From Micavibrio aeruginosavorus (GTDB taxonomy: Bacteria > Pseudomonadota > Alphaproteobacteria > Micavibrionales > Micavibrionaceae): a stretch of 64,000 bases of DNA. The stretch lies in the NCBI GenBank assembly GCA_016432265.1, contig CP066681.1, positions 2,010,342-2,074,341 of the forward strand, in the 5' to 3' direction. The position numbers and the translations under genes are program-made. The notes below the pieces were generated by a model. That model did no database searches. It had not been told where the DNA came from and saw nothing but the letters and a program-made list of their open reading frames with translations. Below, in pieces: positions 44,876-54,863 of the stretch (position 1 is the stretch's first letter; every line of letters starts with the position of its first letter).

Positions 44876-47595
44876 TCAGTGGTCAGTTTGGCACATTTGC
44901 TTTTTTAAACCCTTGGGTTCTGGCAGGGCTGGCGCTCTTGCCCTTGCTGTGGTTCCTGTTGCGGGTTACTCCCCCGGCTCCACGCCTGATCATATTTCCC
45001 GCGGCTCGGTTCATGTCCGGGCTTGAAGCCCGCAAGCAGGTTCCCAGCAAAACGCCTTGGCCCATTCTGCTTTTACGGATTCTGGTAGCCGCCTTGATTA
45101 TACTGGCCTTGGCGCGCCCTGTCCTCAATCCGGGCGGCAACCTCTCAGGCAACGGGCCAGTGCGGATTGTATTTGATAACGGCTGGTCTAGCGCGCAAAC
45201 ATGGAAATTGCAAATAGCGCATGCATATGACCTGGTAGAACGGGCCAGCCGGGAGCGACGCTCCGTTTATATCGTAACCACCACCCCCGAGCCTGGCAAA
45301 TCTGAGTCTCTTCTGTTAGGCCCCTTAACCGCGGGCGATGCGCAAGGCGCTTTGCGCGGCCTGAAGCCACTGCCCTGGCTTTCCGATTATGAAGCTACTT
45401 CTGAATTGCTCTCAAGGAAGGAAGGAGAATCAGGCCTGCAAAGCTACTGGCTTTCATCAGGGATTGCCGATGCAAAACCTGATCGGCTGATCCGAATCCT
45501 GCAGTCGCAGGGCGGATTAACTTTCTATGAACCAGGAAAATCGCAAAGGCCAATTTTACTACGCCCTGAGAAAAACAACGCCGGAGAGATTACTGCCTTG
45601 ATAGAGGTTCCGTCGGGCACTCCTGCTGGCATCCCTATGACCTTACAAGCGATGACAAAAGATGGCCGCCTGATTGACGCAAACGACCTCGTCACAGACG
45701 GCAGGAAAATCGCGTACAGAGTTTCTCTAGACCTCCCCCCCGCCATGCAGTCGCAAGTCAGCCGCCTGCAATTAGGAGGGCGCCAAAGCGCCGGATCAAC
45801 ATTGGTTACGGACACCAGTTCCTTGCGCCGACCTGTCGGAATTGTCGGACTGTCCACCGATGAAAAAGCGCCTTTGACCAATCCTGCCCATTACCTTACC
45901 AAAGCGCTCACTCCTTATGCTGACACCAGCTATGGCACGATAGAGGAACTGATAGAAAGGGATGTTGCCGTCATTATCTTGCCCGACGTTGGCGCAATGC
46001 CTCCTGAGGATCTCGATCGGCTTGAAGGCTGGGTGCGCGAAGGAGGCCTTTTGTTGCGGTTTGGCGGCCCCAATATGACGCAAGGCGAGACTTTTCTGAC
46101 GCCTGTTGTTCTACGCCGCGGCAACCGCAGCATTGAAGGGACTCTTTCCTGGGACAAACCAGCCAAGCTAGCGCCCTTTCATCCGGAGAGTCCTTATTAC
46201 GGTCTTGAAATTCCCAATGACCTGACCATCAGCCGCCAGTTGCTGGCGGAGCCGGAACCGGAACTGGAGCGTAAAACATGGGCAGCGCTTGAAGACGGAA
46301 CGCCGTTGATTACGGCTGATCACTTGGATAGCGGCCTGATCGTCCTGATCCACACGACGGCAACCCCTGACTGGTCTAATCTGGCTTTGTCCGGATTATT
46401 TGTCAAACTGATGGAAAGGACAGTACAACTTGCGGGCAGCCGCTCTTCTCCTGCGGAAAGAGGAATGCTCAGCGGCGCCCTGCAACCATTGAGCATGCTG
46501 GATGGATATGGCAATGCCCTGCGCCCTGACATCACCATGGAACCTATACCGGCTTCTTCATTCGAGGATATCATGCCCGATAGCCGGCATCCGCCGGGGA
46601 TATATGGGCGTACTGGCTACCAAAAATCTCTTAATCTTGGCGCGCGTCTTCCCGTCCTTAAAACCTTTTCCGATCTGCCCGTCAGCGTCGAGCGGCTTAC
46701 CTACCAGAAAATAAGCGAGCACGACCTGATGCCTTTTATTTTGATGTGCGCTTTAGGATTGTTCTTGCTTGACTGGTTGACAATGATCTTCCTGCATGCC
46801 GGGTGGCAATTGTTCGGGTCATTGCCGCGCTGGAGCCACGCAGCACTCATGGCCTTGGTTATAATTGCCCCGCAATCGGCACGTGCCGAAACGCCGGAAG
46901 ACCGCGTTCATTATGCCGGAGATCTCTATCTGGCATACATTCATACTGGCGTATCGGAGGTCGATAGCCTGACACAGCGCGGACTGGACGGTCTCAGCCA
47001 GGCATTAACGCAACGCACATCGGCCGAACCCGCCGGCATTGTCGCCCTCAATCCGGAGGCGGACGATTTATCATTCTTCCCGTTGATATACTGGGCCATC
47101 ACGCCGCAACAAGCCAGCCTGAGCGGCAAAGCCCTGCAGAAGATACAAGCTTATCTTGACCACGGGGGCACCATCCTGATCGACACACGCGACCAGAGCA
47201 CCACCCCTGCAGGTTTCGGTGCAGGCAGCGGCGGCGCAAACGCCGCCCACCTGCGGCGTCTGCTGGGCAATCTGAATGTACCGCCCTTGATGATCATCCC
47301 GCAGGATCACGTCCTGACAAAATCTTTTTATCTGCTCGATAGTTTTCCCGGGCGCTATAGCAGCTCCACTCTATGGATCGAAGAAACCAGCGCCAGCGGG
47401 CGTGACGGCGTATCGTCTTTGATCATAGGCAGTAACGACTGGATATCATCATGGGCATCTTCACCCGCTTCATCCACACGTCAGCAAGAGATGTCGTTAC
47501 GTTTTGGAATAAACGTCATGATGTATGCCCTGACCGGCAATTATAAGGCGGATCAAGTTCATATACCGCATATTCTGGAACGACTGGGGCAATAA
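44872..47595 (+). CDS. BatA-like membrane protein with C-terminal DUF4159 domain
   Basis: 907 residues from ATG 44872 (CAAAGGAG upstream). Residues 10-80 form the BatA N-terminal double-helix domain (FLNPWVLAGLALLPLLWFLL and a second helix WPILLLRILVAALIILALA). The middle is a periplasmic/VWA-like segment, with one further helix around 630-655. Residues about 690-905 form the DUF4159 domain (FPLIYWAITPQQ, LDHGGTILIDTRDQ). In alphaproteobacteria this protein is part of the MoxR-DUF58 complex at the membrane. It overlaps the next gene by one base (TAATG). Confidence 0.88.
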   Translation: MISGQFGTFAFLNPWVLAGLALLPLLWFLLRVTPPAPRLIIFPAARFMSGLEARKQVPSKTPWPILLLRILVAALIILALARPVLNPGGNLSGNGPVRIVFDNGWSSAQTWKLQIAHAYDLVERASRERRSVYIVTTTPEPGKSESLLLGPLTAGDAQGALRGLKPLPWLSDYEATSELLSRKEGESGLQSYWLSSGIADAKPDRLIRILQSQGGLTFYEPGKSQRPILLRPEKNNAGEITALIEVPSGTPAGIPMTLQAMTKDGRLIDANDLVTDGRKIAYRVSLDLPPAMQSQVSRLQLGGRQSAGSTLVTDTSSLRRPVGIVGLSTDEKAPLTNPAHYLTKALTPYADTSYGTIEELIERDVAVIILPDVGAMPPEDLDRLEGWVREGGLLLRFGGPNMTQGETFLTPVVLRRGNRSIEGTLSWDKPAKLAPFHPESPYYGLEIPNDLTISRQLLAEPEPELERKTWAALEDGTPLITADHLDSGLIVLIHTTATPDWSNLALSGLFVKLMERTVQLAGSRSSPAERGMLSGALQPLSMLDGYGNALRPDITMEPIPASSFEDIMPDSRHPPGIYGRTGYQKSLNLGARLPVLKTFSDLPVSVERLTYQKISEHDLMPFILMCALGLFLLDWLTMIFLHAGWQLFGSLPRWSHAALMALVIIAPQSARAETPEDRVHYAGDLYLAYIHTGVSEVDSLTQRGLDGLSQALTQRTSAEPAGIVALNPEADDLSFFPLIYWAITPQQASLSGKALQKIQAYLDHGGTILIDTRDQSTTPAGFGAGSGGANAAHLRRLLGNLNVPPLMIIPQDHVLTKSFYLLDSFPGRYSSSTLWIEETSASGRDGVSSLIIGSNDWISSWASSPASSTRQQEMSLRFGINVMMYALTGNYKADQVHIPHILERLGQ

Positions 47596-49679
47596 TGAAC
47601 AGCGCGACACTGACAATACATTTCGCCCCTCTCATTCCACAGAACGTGCTCTGGCTCGCTGCGCTTTTATCGTGCTCACTGTTGCTAATGTCTATAGCCT
47701 TGTTCCGCACAGGCATTATTACGCGCAGCCTTTGCGCGGCAGGTTTTTTGCTGGTCTTGCTTAACCCTTCTCTGGCCGAAGAACAGCGGGAGCCTGTGAG
47801 CGATGTGACTGCAATAGTCGTCGACCGCTCGCCCTCGCAAAAAACTGGGGATCGGATGCAGCGCACTGACAAGGCCTTGAGTTATTTACGTGAAAAATTA
47901 GAAGGCCATGATGGACTGGACGTCAGAATCATAGAAGCTCCTATACAAGAGCCTGACACCGCCCGTGAAACGCGTTTGTTCGAGGCTGTCGACCATGCCT
48001 TCGCCGATGTTCCGGCCGCCCGCAGAGCCGGAGTCATTCTTATAACCGATGGTCAGGTACATGATGCCCCGGCGAATCCCTCCCTTTTCAAAGATTACGG
48101 CCCGATCCATACTTTGCTTACAGGCCGCAAGAACGAGCGCGACCGCCAGATGGTAGTGGTAGAAGCCCCCGCTTACGGCATAGTCGGGCAGGAAGTCACT
48201 GTCCGCTACCGGGTTGAAGACCCCTCAGCGCATGACGATGAATTCTCTACAGTATCAATCCGGCAAGATAACAGCCCGGGCAAGATCGACTTAGTCCCCA
48301 TCAACGAGGATCATACCCTGCAAATCAAGGTCAATCATGCCGGGCAGAATGTGGTGTATATCGAAGCTTCAGGCACAGATGGAGAACTAACCCTGGCGAA
48401 TAACAAGGTTCCGTTAATCATTAACGGCGTACGCGACCGCCTCAAGGTGCTGCTGGTTTCCGGGGAGCCCCATGCAGGGGGACGCACATGGCGTAATCTC
48501 CTTACATCTGATCCCGGTGTAGACTTGGTACATTTCACAATCTTGCGGGAACCTGACAAGCTTGATCTAACCCCTCACAACGAGCTTTCCCTGATCGCCT
48601 TCCCCTTCAGGGAGCTTTTTGAGATAAAGCTTTACGATTTTGACCTGATTATTTTCGACAGGTATGGACTCAACCGCATTCTGCCCACCTACTATTTTGG
48701 CAACATTGCCGAATATGTTAAGAAGGGGGGTGCCTTGCTTGAGGCCAGCGGCCCTTCTTTCGCCGGAGATGAATCCATATATACCACAGCCCTGCAAGAC
48801 ATCCTGCCTGCCCAACCCACAGGCGTCGTTTATAATCACTCGTTCCTCCCCACGATCACTGAAATCGGACAAAGGCATCCGGTTACACAAGATCTGAAAT
48901 GGAAAGACACGGCAGAATCCGGCCACGGATGGGGATCATGGCTGCGTCAAATCGGCATTCAACCGAAAACGGGACAGACCGTCATGTCAGGGTTTAACAA
49001 TCAACCCCTGCTTGTGCTGAACCGCGTGGGTGATGGCCGGATTGCCCAGCTAGCCTCCGATCAAATATGGCTTTGGTCGCGAGGCTACGAAGGTGGCGGG
49101 CCACAAACCGAGTTATTGCGGCGTCTGGCGCATTGGTTGATGAAGGAGCCGGAATTGGAAGAAAATGCTCTGGTCGTGGAGCTCGACGGCAATTCCATGT
49201 TCATAAAAAGGCGTTCCCTGCACGACGCGCCGCTCGACATCACCATGACCAGCCCCGACGGCAAGCAGGAAACCGTCAAATTGACGCCACAAGACAGCGG
49301 TTTTCTGGAAGCGCGGATAGAGGCGACTCAGCTCGGCATCTATACTTTTGATGACGGTATGCAAGAACGCTTTGCTCTTGTTGGTGACATCAATCCTCCT
49401 GAGATGAAAGGCGTGCGCACAACAGACGAAATATTGCAGCCCATAGCAAAACTCTCTGGCGGCAGCGTGAACTGGCTGGTCGACCAGGCGACCCCCGATA
49501 TCAGATTTCTTGAGAACGGAAAGAATTTCGGTGGCCATGGCTGGCTGGGCCTGAAAATCAGTAACAATTATCAAGTTACAGGCGTGACTGACACGCCGCT
49601 TCTACCCAACTGGGTTTACGTCCTTTTGCTGATCGGGTTGATCGCCGCTTCCTGGTGGGTCGAGGGACGAAGAAACTGA
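47595..49679 (+). CDS. Membrane protein of MoxR operon (VWA/glutamine-amidotransferase-like)
   Basis: 694 residues. Two N-terminal helices (about 17-35 and 40-60) and one C-terminal helix (670-688) bracket a long periplasmic part. VDRSPSQ around residue 77 matches the DxSxS MIDAS signature of VWA domains and LITDGQVHD the follow-on strand. A later region (EYVKKGGALLEASGP) resembles a class I glutamine amidotransferase-like fold without catalytic Cys. It is the last gene of the operon. Its final 64 bases overlap the convergent response regulator gene. Confidence 0.85.
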   Translation: MNSATLTIHFAPLIPQNVLWLAALLSCSLLLMSIALFRTGIITRSLCAAGFLLVLLNPSLAEEQREPVSDVTAIVVDRSPSQKTGDRMQRTDKALSYLREKLEGHDGLDVRIIEAPIQEPDTARETRLFEAVDHAFADVPAARRAGVILITDGQVHDAPANPSLFKDYGPIHTLLTGRKNERDRQMVVVEAPAYGIVGQEVTVRYRVEDPSAHDDEFSTVSIRQDNSPGKIDLVPINEDHTLQIKVNHAGQNVVYIEASGTDGELTLANNKVPLIINGVRDRLKVLLVSGEPHAGGRTWRNLLTSDPGVDLVHFTILREPDKLDLTPHNELSLIAFPFRELFEIKLYDFDLIIFDRYGLNRILPTYYFGNIAEYVKKGGALLEASGPSFAGDESIYTTALQDILPAQPTGVVYNHSFLPTITEIGQRHPVTQDLKWKDTAESGHGWGSWLRQIGIQPKTGQTVMSGFNNQPLLVLNRVGDGRIAQLASDQIWLWSRGYEGGGPQTELLRRLAHWLMKEPELEENALVVELDGNSMFIKRRSLHDAPLDITMTSPDGKQETVKLTPQDSGFLEARIEATQLGIYTFDDGMQERFALVGDINPPEMKGVRTTDEILQPIAKLSGGSVNWLVDQATPDIRFLENGKNFGGHGWLGLKISNNYQVTGVTDTPLLPNWVYVLLLIGLIAASWWVEGRRN

Positions 49680-50344
49680 TCCAGAATCCCCATTTCCCGC
49701 GCCTTCAGCGCCACCTGCGTGCGGTTTTGCGCATCCAGCTTCTTACACAAGCTGCGAACATGCAACTTAACCGTTACAACCTGCAATCCCAGAGCAGAAG
49801 CGATCAATTTATTGGATTTCCCCTGCAAAAGATGGCCTAAAACGTCCATTTCACGCGTTGTCAGGTGAACAGAATCCGATGAACCATCCTGATTGGCCGC
49901 CTTGTCCATCGCCGGTTGAAATGGCGGCTCGTAAGATGGCATCAGGCGGTTGGTATTATGATCCACAGGGATGAATTTTTCACCTTTCACGATTTGCTGG
50001 AATCCCTTAACCATCGCATGACCCGGCATGGTCTTGGGGAAATAGCCAACGGCGCCAAGTTCTAAAGAAGCTTTTACCTCTTCTTCGTTTGCTATCCCCG
50101 ACATCAATGCCACTTGAATATTCGGCCAAGTCTGCCGGATTTTTTTTAGTCCCTGAAAACCGTTCATACCCGGCATGCGATAATCGAGTAAAACCAGATT
50201 ATAATCAGGATCCGCCTCAAGCAATTCAACGACTTCTTTGATATCGCGCGCGACGCTGATGCGATAGTCAGGCTCAATCTGGTTAATGTATAAAGTCAAC
50301 GCATCACGAAACAAAGTGTGATCGTCAGCAATCAAAATCTTCAT
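49616..50344 (-). CDS. Orphan LuxR-type response regulator
   Basis: 242 residues. The receiver domain has D7/D8, phospho-acceptor D54 (VLLDYRMPG) and K104 (YFPKT). A linker rich in charged residues leads to a LuxR helix-turn-helix (LTTREMDVLGHLLQGKSNKLIASALG). The C-terminal 20 residues are read from sequence antisense to the MoxR-operon membrane protein. No histidine kinase is adjacent, so its cognate sensor is unknown. A 197-bp AT-rich promoter region precedes it. Confidence 0.9.
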   Translation of the reverse strand: MKILIADDHTLFRDALTLYINQIEPDYRISVARDIKEVVELLEADPDYNLVLLDYRMPGMNGFQGLKKIRQTWPNIQVALMSGIANEEEVKASLELGAVGYFPKTMPGHAMVKGFQQIVKGEKFIPVDHNTNRLMPSYEPPFQPAMDKAANQDGSSDSVHLTTREMDVLGHLLQGKSNKLIASALGLQVVTVKLHVRSLCKKLDAQNRTQVALKAREMGILDQFLRPSTHQEAAINPISKRT

Positions 50345-50541
50345 ATGTTATACCTTTTCATTTTTAAATTTTTTTTAATGGTACAAGTTAACATGGTCTC
50401 AAAACAGACCCAATACTTTTGTATATAGTTTCATGGCAACGCCGATGTTTTTACGGAAAATATCTTTCTTGCGAGGAAAAAAGCACTCACATCTCTCAAT
50501 GAATATCAAATAAACAGAGTGATCTTACGAGGGGTTTCACC

Positions 50542-52596
50542 CTAGTCCATCGACACATGAAGCGGCGCACTGGCGCTTTTTTGAATAGCCTTCATTTTAA
50601 GGCGATAAATGTAGGTCGATTCCATGACGCGCTGCACATAATTGCGAGTTTCATCAAACGGGATCAGTTCAATCCAGTCGATCATGTCGATCTCACCTTG
50701 ACGCGGATCACCATAACGGGCCAGCCATTTATCAACATTTCCCATCCCGCCGTTATAGGCGGCCAGCGCCAACGGATATGACCCATCATAACGATCTATC
50801 AGTTGATCGAGATAGGTCGTACCCAGGGCAATATTGTGATCCGGTCGCGTCAACAGCCAATCCGTCTGGTGCTGTATACCCTTCCTGCGCGCGACTTCAC
50901 GGGCCGTAGCCGGCATCAGTTGCATTAATCCTCTTGCGCCCACAGGACTCATAGCTTCGCGATCAAACTGGCTTTCCTGACGAATTAAACCGTGAACCAA
51001 AGCCCACTCCTGCGTCACATTCCTCATGCGCGGAAGGATGGTCGGAAACGCGTAATCCATCATCATGATATTTTTCTCAAGCCCCTTCTTGCCGATACGC
51101 ACGGCATTATGAGGATGATCGAGAGATACGGCGAAATCGGCGGCAAGCAAATATTCTTCGGGATCCTGAATATTGCTGGCCATGGTATCCAGAAATTCCG
51201 TAACCTCCTTGCGGTAGCCGCCAGCCTGGTGCAGGTATCGTGCAGCCTTGACAATCGACATACTCTGAAAGCGGCTTTCTGCGGCAATCGAACGTTCCGG
51301 TGGCAATTGTTGCGCCGGGCGATCCCCATCCTGCAGTTCGGCAATAGCCATCTGTCCGTAAAAAGCCGTCTGATAACGCGCCGCTGTCTGGAACCACTGG
51401 CGGGCAATATCATTACGTCCGAGAACAGCGCTGGCCTTTCCCGCCCAATAAGCGCCCCGCGATTTACTGATCGGCGTGCTGGCGCCGTTATACAAAGCTT
51501 CAAAGTGGGTAAAAGCCTTATCTGCCTGTTTGTTGAAACGCAAGGCCAACCATCCTGCCATGAACTCAGCAGCGGCAAAATCGGAACCCTCTTTCATCCC
51601 ATGCTTGGATACAACCAAATAGGCACTACGATAGTCCTTCTTCTCAATCAGGCGCCGCGCCATGATGTTGCGTTCTTTCCACCATTCCACAACATTCGGG
51701 ACCTGTTCAACCGGCGGCATGTTGTGAAGGATTTCTATCGCACCGAAATCCATATTGTTCTTCCGGCGCCAACGCAACCTCTCCAGCATAAAGCCAGGGT
51801 CATCCTGCAGATAGGCTGGCACAGCACTGACCAAGCGATCCACTCCGGGGCGGTTCCCGGCCAGACCGATCCGTGCCTCGGCCAATGCCGGATATCCCTT
51901 GCCAATCATAACTGCCAACGCCCGCGCGTTTGTATATTGCTGGCGGAACAAAACCGTATTGAAACGAGCCACATGTACATCCTGCGATATGAGATGCGCA
52001 TAACGCCTGATAAAATCTACTTGCTGCTGGTTGTCCAGCCGGGCTTTGGGCCACCATGATTCCAGCTTTTCTTTCGCCTGCGCGCCGCGCCCCTGATCGA
52101 TCAGGGCCTGCATATAACGTGACATCCCCTTGGCGGTTTGTGGTTCATACCGATCGAACCAAGCGATGACAGAAGAGTCCGCCATGCTCTCAGGCATTGA
52201 TTTTTCTGCGATTTCCTTCAGTTCCGCCTGTCGCGGCCAGTCCGGATGTTCATGCAAGAACCGGGAAATACGATCAAATTCGACAGCACCTTCAGTGCGC
52301 GTGAAGTAAAGCCAGTCATACAAGGCCATCGCAGCCTTATCCTGCGTCTGGACGAATATCTGCCTTGCCTCGACCCAGCGTTTCTTTTGCACCGCCTGCA
52401 GCCCCTGCGCGATCAATTGACGATTTTCCTTGGTCATCGCGATCTTGGGCGCGTCCTGAGTGTCATCCACCGCCTGCGCCGCCGAAACCGGCATTCCCAT
52501 GACGCACAGCATCAAAAATGCAAGGCCCGTATTGCGCACACCCTTGGAGGCCGCTACATTCAAAACCGAGAAAGGAATATCCCTGTCATGTTTCAT
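50542..52596 (-). CDS. slt: Soluble lytic murein transglycosylase
   Basis: 684 residues. A signal peptide (hydrophobic 23-36, cleavage near SAAQA) starts it. The long helical superhelix domain (about 55-510, TPR-like) is followed by the SLT domain with catalytic Glu E541 in LIRQESQFD and the downstream SPVGARGLMQLMP and AYNGG motifs. It cleaves peptidoglycan forming 1,6-anhydro ends. Its ATG (52596) lies inside the dapA coding sequence. No Shine-Dalgarno is visible, so a GTG at codon 11 or 20 is possible. Confidence 0.92.
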   Translation of the reverse strand: MKHDRDIPFSVLNVAASKGVRNTGLAFLMLCVMGMPVSAAQAVDDTQDAPKIAMTKENRQLIAQGLQAVQKKRWVEARQIFVQTQDKAAMALYDWLYFTRTEGAVEFDRISRFLHEHPDWPRQAELKEIAEKSMPESMADSSVIAWFDRYEPQTAKGMSRYMQALIDQGRGAQAKEKLESWWPKARLDNQQQVDFIRRYAHLISQDVHVARFNTVLFRQQYTNARALAVMIGKGYPALAEARIGLAGNRPGVDRLVSAVPAYLQDDPGFMLERLRWRRKNNMDFGAIEILHNMPPVEQVPNVVEWWKERNIMARRLIEKKDYRSAYLVVSKHGMKEGSDFAAAEFMAGWLALRFNKQADKAFTHFEALYNGASTPISKSRGAYWAGKASAVLGRNDIARQWFQTAARYQTAFYGQMAIAELQDGDRPAQQLPPERSIAAESRFQSMSIVKAARYLHQAGGYRKEVTEFLDTMASNIQDPEEYLLAADFAVSLDHPHNAVRIGKKGLEKNIMMMDYAFPTILPRMRNVTQEWALVHGLIRQESQFDREAMSPVGARGLMQLMPATAREVARRKGIQHQTDWLLTRPDHNIALGTTYLDQLIDRYDGSYPLALAAYNGGMGNVDKWLARYGDPRQGEIDMIDWIELIPFDETRNYVQRVMESTYIYRLKMKAIQKSASAPLHVSMD

Positions 52597-53496
52597 GGTT
52601 CGATAACCGCTTTAATTACACCGTTTAAAAACGGAGAGATTGACTGGCCTGCTTTTGACGATCTGATTGAATGGCAGATCGAGCAGGGAACTCATGGGCT
52701 CGTTCTCTGCGGCACCACAGGAGAGTCTCCAACGCTTACAAATGACGAGCACAGGCGTATTGTTGAACGAGGCATCGCATTGGTCAAGAAGAGAATACCG
52801 GTGATCGCCGGAACCGGCAGCAACGCAACCGCAAAAACCATTGAGCAAACGCAGCATGCCCTTGATGCCGGCGCGGATGCCGCCCTGATCGTCACACCCT
52901 ATTATAACAAACCGACACAAGATGGCCTTTACGCCCACTATGAATCTGTAGCCCGCGCCGTTAATATCCCGATCATTATTTACAACATCCCCGGTCGCTG
53001 CGTTGTGGATATGTCTGTGGATACTATGAGCCGGCTGGCTGCCCTCCCGAATATTATCGGCGTCAAGGACGCGACATCGGATATTGCCCGCGTCAAGAAA
53101 ACCGCCGCCGCCATCGGGAAGCCTTTCTGCCAGCTTTCCGGAGACGATATTACGGCACTCGAATTTCTGCAGGAAGGAGGGCACGGCTGCATCTCCGTCG
53201 TCTCAAACATTGCGCCTGCGTTCGCCGCCGAACTGCAAGATAGCTGGGCCGATGGCAACCCGGCAATCGCCGCCGATGTCAGCCACCGTCTTGCGTCGCT
53301 GAACAGGGCCTTGTTCGTTGAAACATCGCCATCACCGGTGAAATACGCCGCCAGCCGTCTTGGACTGTGCACGGATGAGGTACGGCTGCCACTGGTCAAG
53401 GCCTCAGAAAAAGCGCGACAGATCGTGGACGCCACCATGAAATCGGCAGGCCTGCTCACGGCAGCCCACCCGCAAAAAGCCTCGGCAACCGCCTGA
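52588..53496 (+). CDS. dapA: 4-hydroxy-tetrahydrodipicolinate synthase
   Basis: 302 residues from ATG 52588 (AAGGA upstream). It condenses pyruvate with aspartate semialdehyde for lysine and diaminopimelate. Active residues are T43/T44 (GTTGE), Y132, R137 (YNIPGR) and Schiff-base K160 (GVKDAT), matching the E. coli enzyme nearly position for position. The start codon overlaps the 5' end of the divergent slt gene by 9 bases. Longer upstream readings were rejected as antisense to slt. Confidence 0.95.
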   Translation: MFHGSITALITPFKNGEIDWPAFDDLIEWQIEQGTHGLVLCGTTGESPTLTNDEHRRIVERGIALVKKRIPVIAGTGSNATAKTIEQTQHALDAGADAALIVTPYYNKPTQDGLYAHYESVARAVNIPIIIYNIPGRCVVDMSVDTMSRLAALPNIIGVKDATSDIARVKKTAAAIGKPFCQLSGDDITALEFLQEGGHGCISVVSNIAPAFAAELQDSWADGNPAIAADVSHRLASLNRALFVETSPSPVKYAASRLGLCTDEVRLPLVKASEKARQIVDATMKSAGLLTAAHPQKASATA

Positions 53497-53537
53497 AACC
53501 TCTTCGCTTTCTGTCGTCTTCGAGGTAAAAAGACCTC

Positions 53538-54032
53538 ATGGCGCAGAAAAAGGACAAGAAATCAGGGCTGATCTCAGTCAACCAGACCGTGGCAGAAAAC
53601 CGCAAGGCACGGTTTGAATACCATCTGGAAGAGATTTTCCAGGCGGGGATTGTCCTCGTCGGCACCGAAGTCAAATCACTGCGCCTCGGACAATGCAGCC
53701 TGAACGAGTCCTTCGCCGGAGAGCATAACGGTGAAATCTGGCTTTATAACTGCCATATCCCTGAATACATGCAGGCAGGAAAGCATCTGCAACACCAGCC
53801 CAAGCGCCCCCGCAAATTGCTGCTGAACCAGCGGGAAATCAATAAGCTGATCGGATCGATCACGCGTGAAGGATATACACTGGTTCCCACCCGGCTTTAC
53901 TTTGACGCCCGCGGACGCGCCAAGCTGGAAATCGCCCTTGCCAAAGGCAAGCAACTCCACGACAAGCGGGCCGCCACCAAAGATCGCGACTGGGGACGCG
54001 CCAAGCAAAGAATTATGCGTGAAAAAGGCTAA
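53538..54032 (+). CDS. smpB: tmRNA-binding protein SmpB
   Basis: 164 residues. It binds tmRNA for trans-translation. The N-terminal beta core [15 protein letters not shown]...GTEVKSLR and the basic C-terminal tail [17 protein letters not shown] are canonical. It follows dapA by 41 bases on the same strand, probably in one transcript. The last 4 bases overlap the convergent TrpF-like gene. Confidence 0.96.
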   Translation: MAQKKDKKSGLISVNQTVAENRKARFEYHLEEIFQAGIVLVGTEVKSLRLGQCSLNESFAGEHNGEIWLYNCHIPEYMQAGKHLQHQPKRPRKLLLNQREINKLIGSITREGYTLVPTRLYFDARGRAKLEIALAKGKQLHDKRAATKDRDWGRAKQRIMREKG

Positions 54033-54763
54033 ACCGTCCCCGTATTTGCAAAAGCCGATTTTGCCTGTTCTACAAAAGCCCTGACTTTCTGCGGGTCTTT
54101 ATCAACAAAACCATTTTTCCGCACGCCGGAATTAACATCGACCCCGTAAGGGCGGATAGCCGCAATCGCCGCATAAACATTATCCGGAGTCAGTCCGCCC
54201 GCATGAACGACAGGACATGGCGCGACGGCCGATACAATCGCCCCCGCAATATCCCAGTTGTTCAGGCATCCGGTACCACCAAGCGTCCTGTAATCGCGGC
54301 CGTCAATATGTTCAGTGGCCTGACTGTCCAGTATCAACGCATCGACATAAGGCAGCAAGGCACGGGCCTGAGCGCAGGCGTATTCAGAGTTACCAGCAAC
54401 AGACGCCGGAATATGAAGAACTTTGATGATCGCTATATCCGGCAAGGCTTGCCGAATATCGGCTATCCTGGATAAGGGCATTTCATTACAGGAATCGTTA
54501 TGAATCTGCAACGTATTGACACCGGCTCGTCGCACGCTGGCGACGATCTCATCCAGAGCCGTGCTATGAGTAATCAAAACCGTGCATATGCTCTCCGGCA
54601 CTGCGTCGGCAATCGCGCGGGCCTGCGTGACGGAAATCGCATCTCCACGCGGATAATCCAGCATCAAAAGCAGTCCTAAACCATCCGCCCCGGCATCAAT
54701 ACATAATTGCGCCTCCTCAGGGGATTTAATACCGGCGATCTGTATTCTGGGGATCCGCTTCAT
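54029..54763 (-). CDS. Phosphoribosylanthranilate isomerase-like protein lacking catalytic Cys
   Basis: 244 residues with the TrpF beta/alpha barrel order: [21 protein letters not shown] at the start, ALILDSQ with D146 as the usual general acid, GGTG (162-165) as the phosphate loop, and [10 protein letters not shown]...[10 protein letters not shown] at the end. The catalytic Cys of the KICGI motif is Ala here (A10). TrpF activity needs that Cys, so this may act on another substrate or be inactive. It is longer than ordinary TrpF (about 205). No trp genes are near. Confidence 0.8.
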   Translation of the reverse strand: MKRIPRIQIAGIKSPEEAQLCIDAGADGLGLLLMLDYPRGDAISVTQARAIADAVPESICTVLITHSTALDEIVASVRRAGVNTLQIHNDSCNEMPLSRIADIRQALPDIAIIKVLHIPASVAGNSEYACAQARALLPYVDALILDSQATEHIDGRDYRTLGGTGCLNNWDIAGAIVSAVAPCPVVHAGGLTPDNVYAAIAAIRPYGVDVNSGVRKNGFVDKDPQKVRAFVEQAKSAFANTGTV

Positions 54764-54791
54764 ACGGCTATGATAGCGCCACTACGCTGAC

Positions 54792-54820
54792 ATAAAAAGC
54801 CCCGGCGATGACCGGGGCTT
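54792..54820 (-). terminator. Rho-independent terminator after recA
   Basis: AAGCCCCGG (54797-54805) pairs with CCGGGGCTT (54812-54820) across a CGATGA loop. The minus strand continues with TTTTTAT, placing the terminator 44 bases after the recA stop. The plus strand side also has a CTTT run. Confidence 0.9.
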
Positions 54821-54863
54821 CTTTGAAAGGCGTGTGGGAAACAAACCTTTATATTCGTGAATT

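Noticed and set aside
50370-50400. TTAA pair upstream of the response regulator as a CtrA box
   Set aside because: The spacing is nine bases, not seven.
50992-52059. Plus-strand frame (355 codons) opposite slt
   Set aside because: Antisense to the lytic transglycosylase; composition and lack of a start signal mark it as a shadow.
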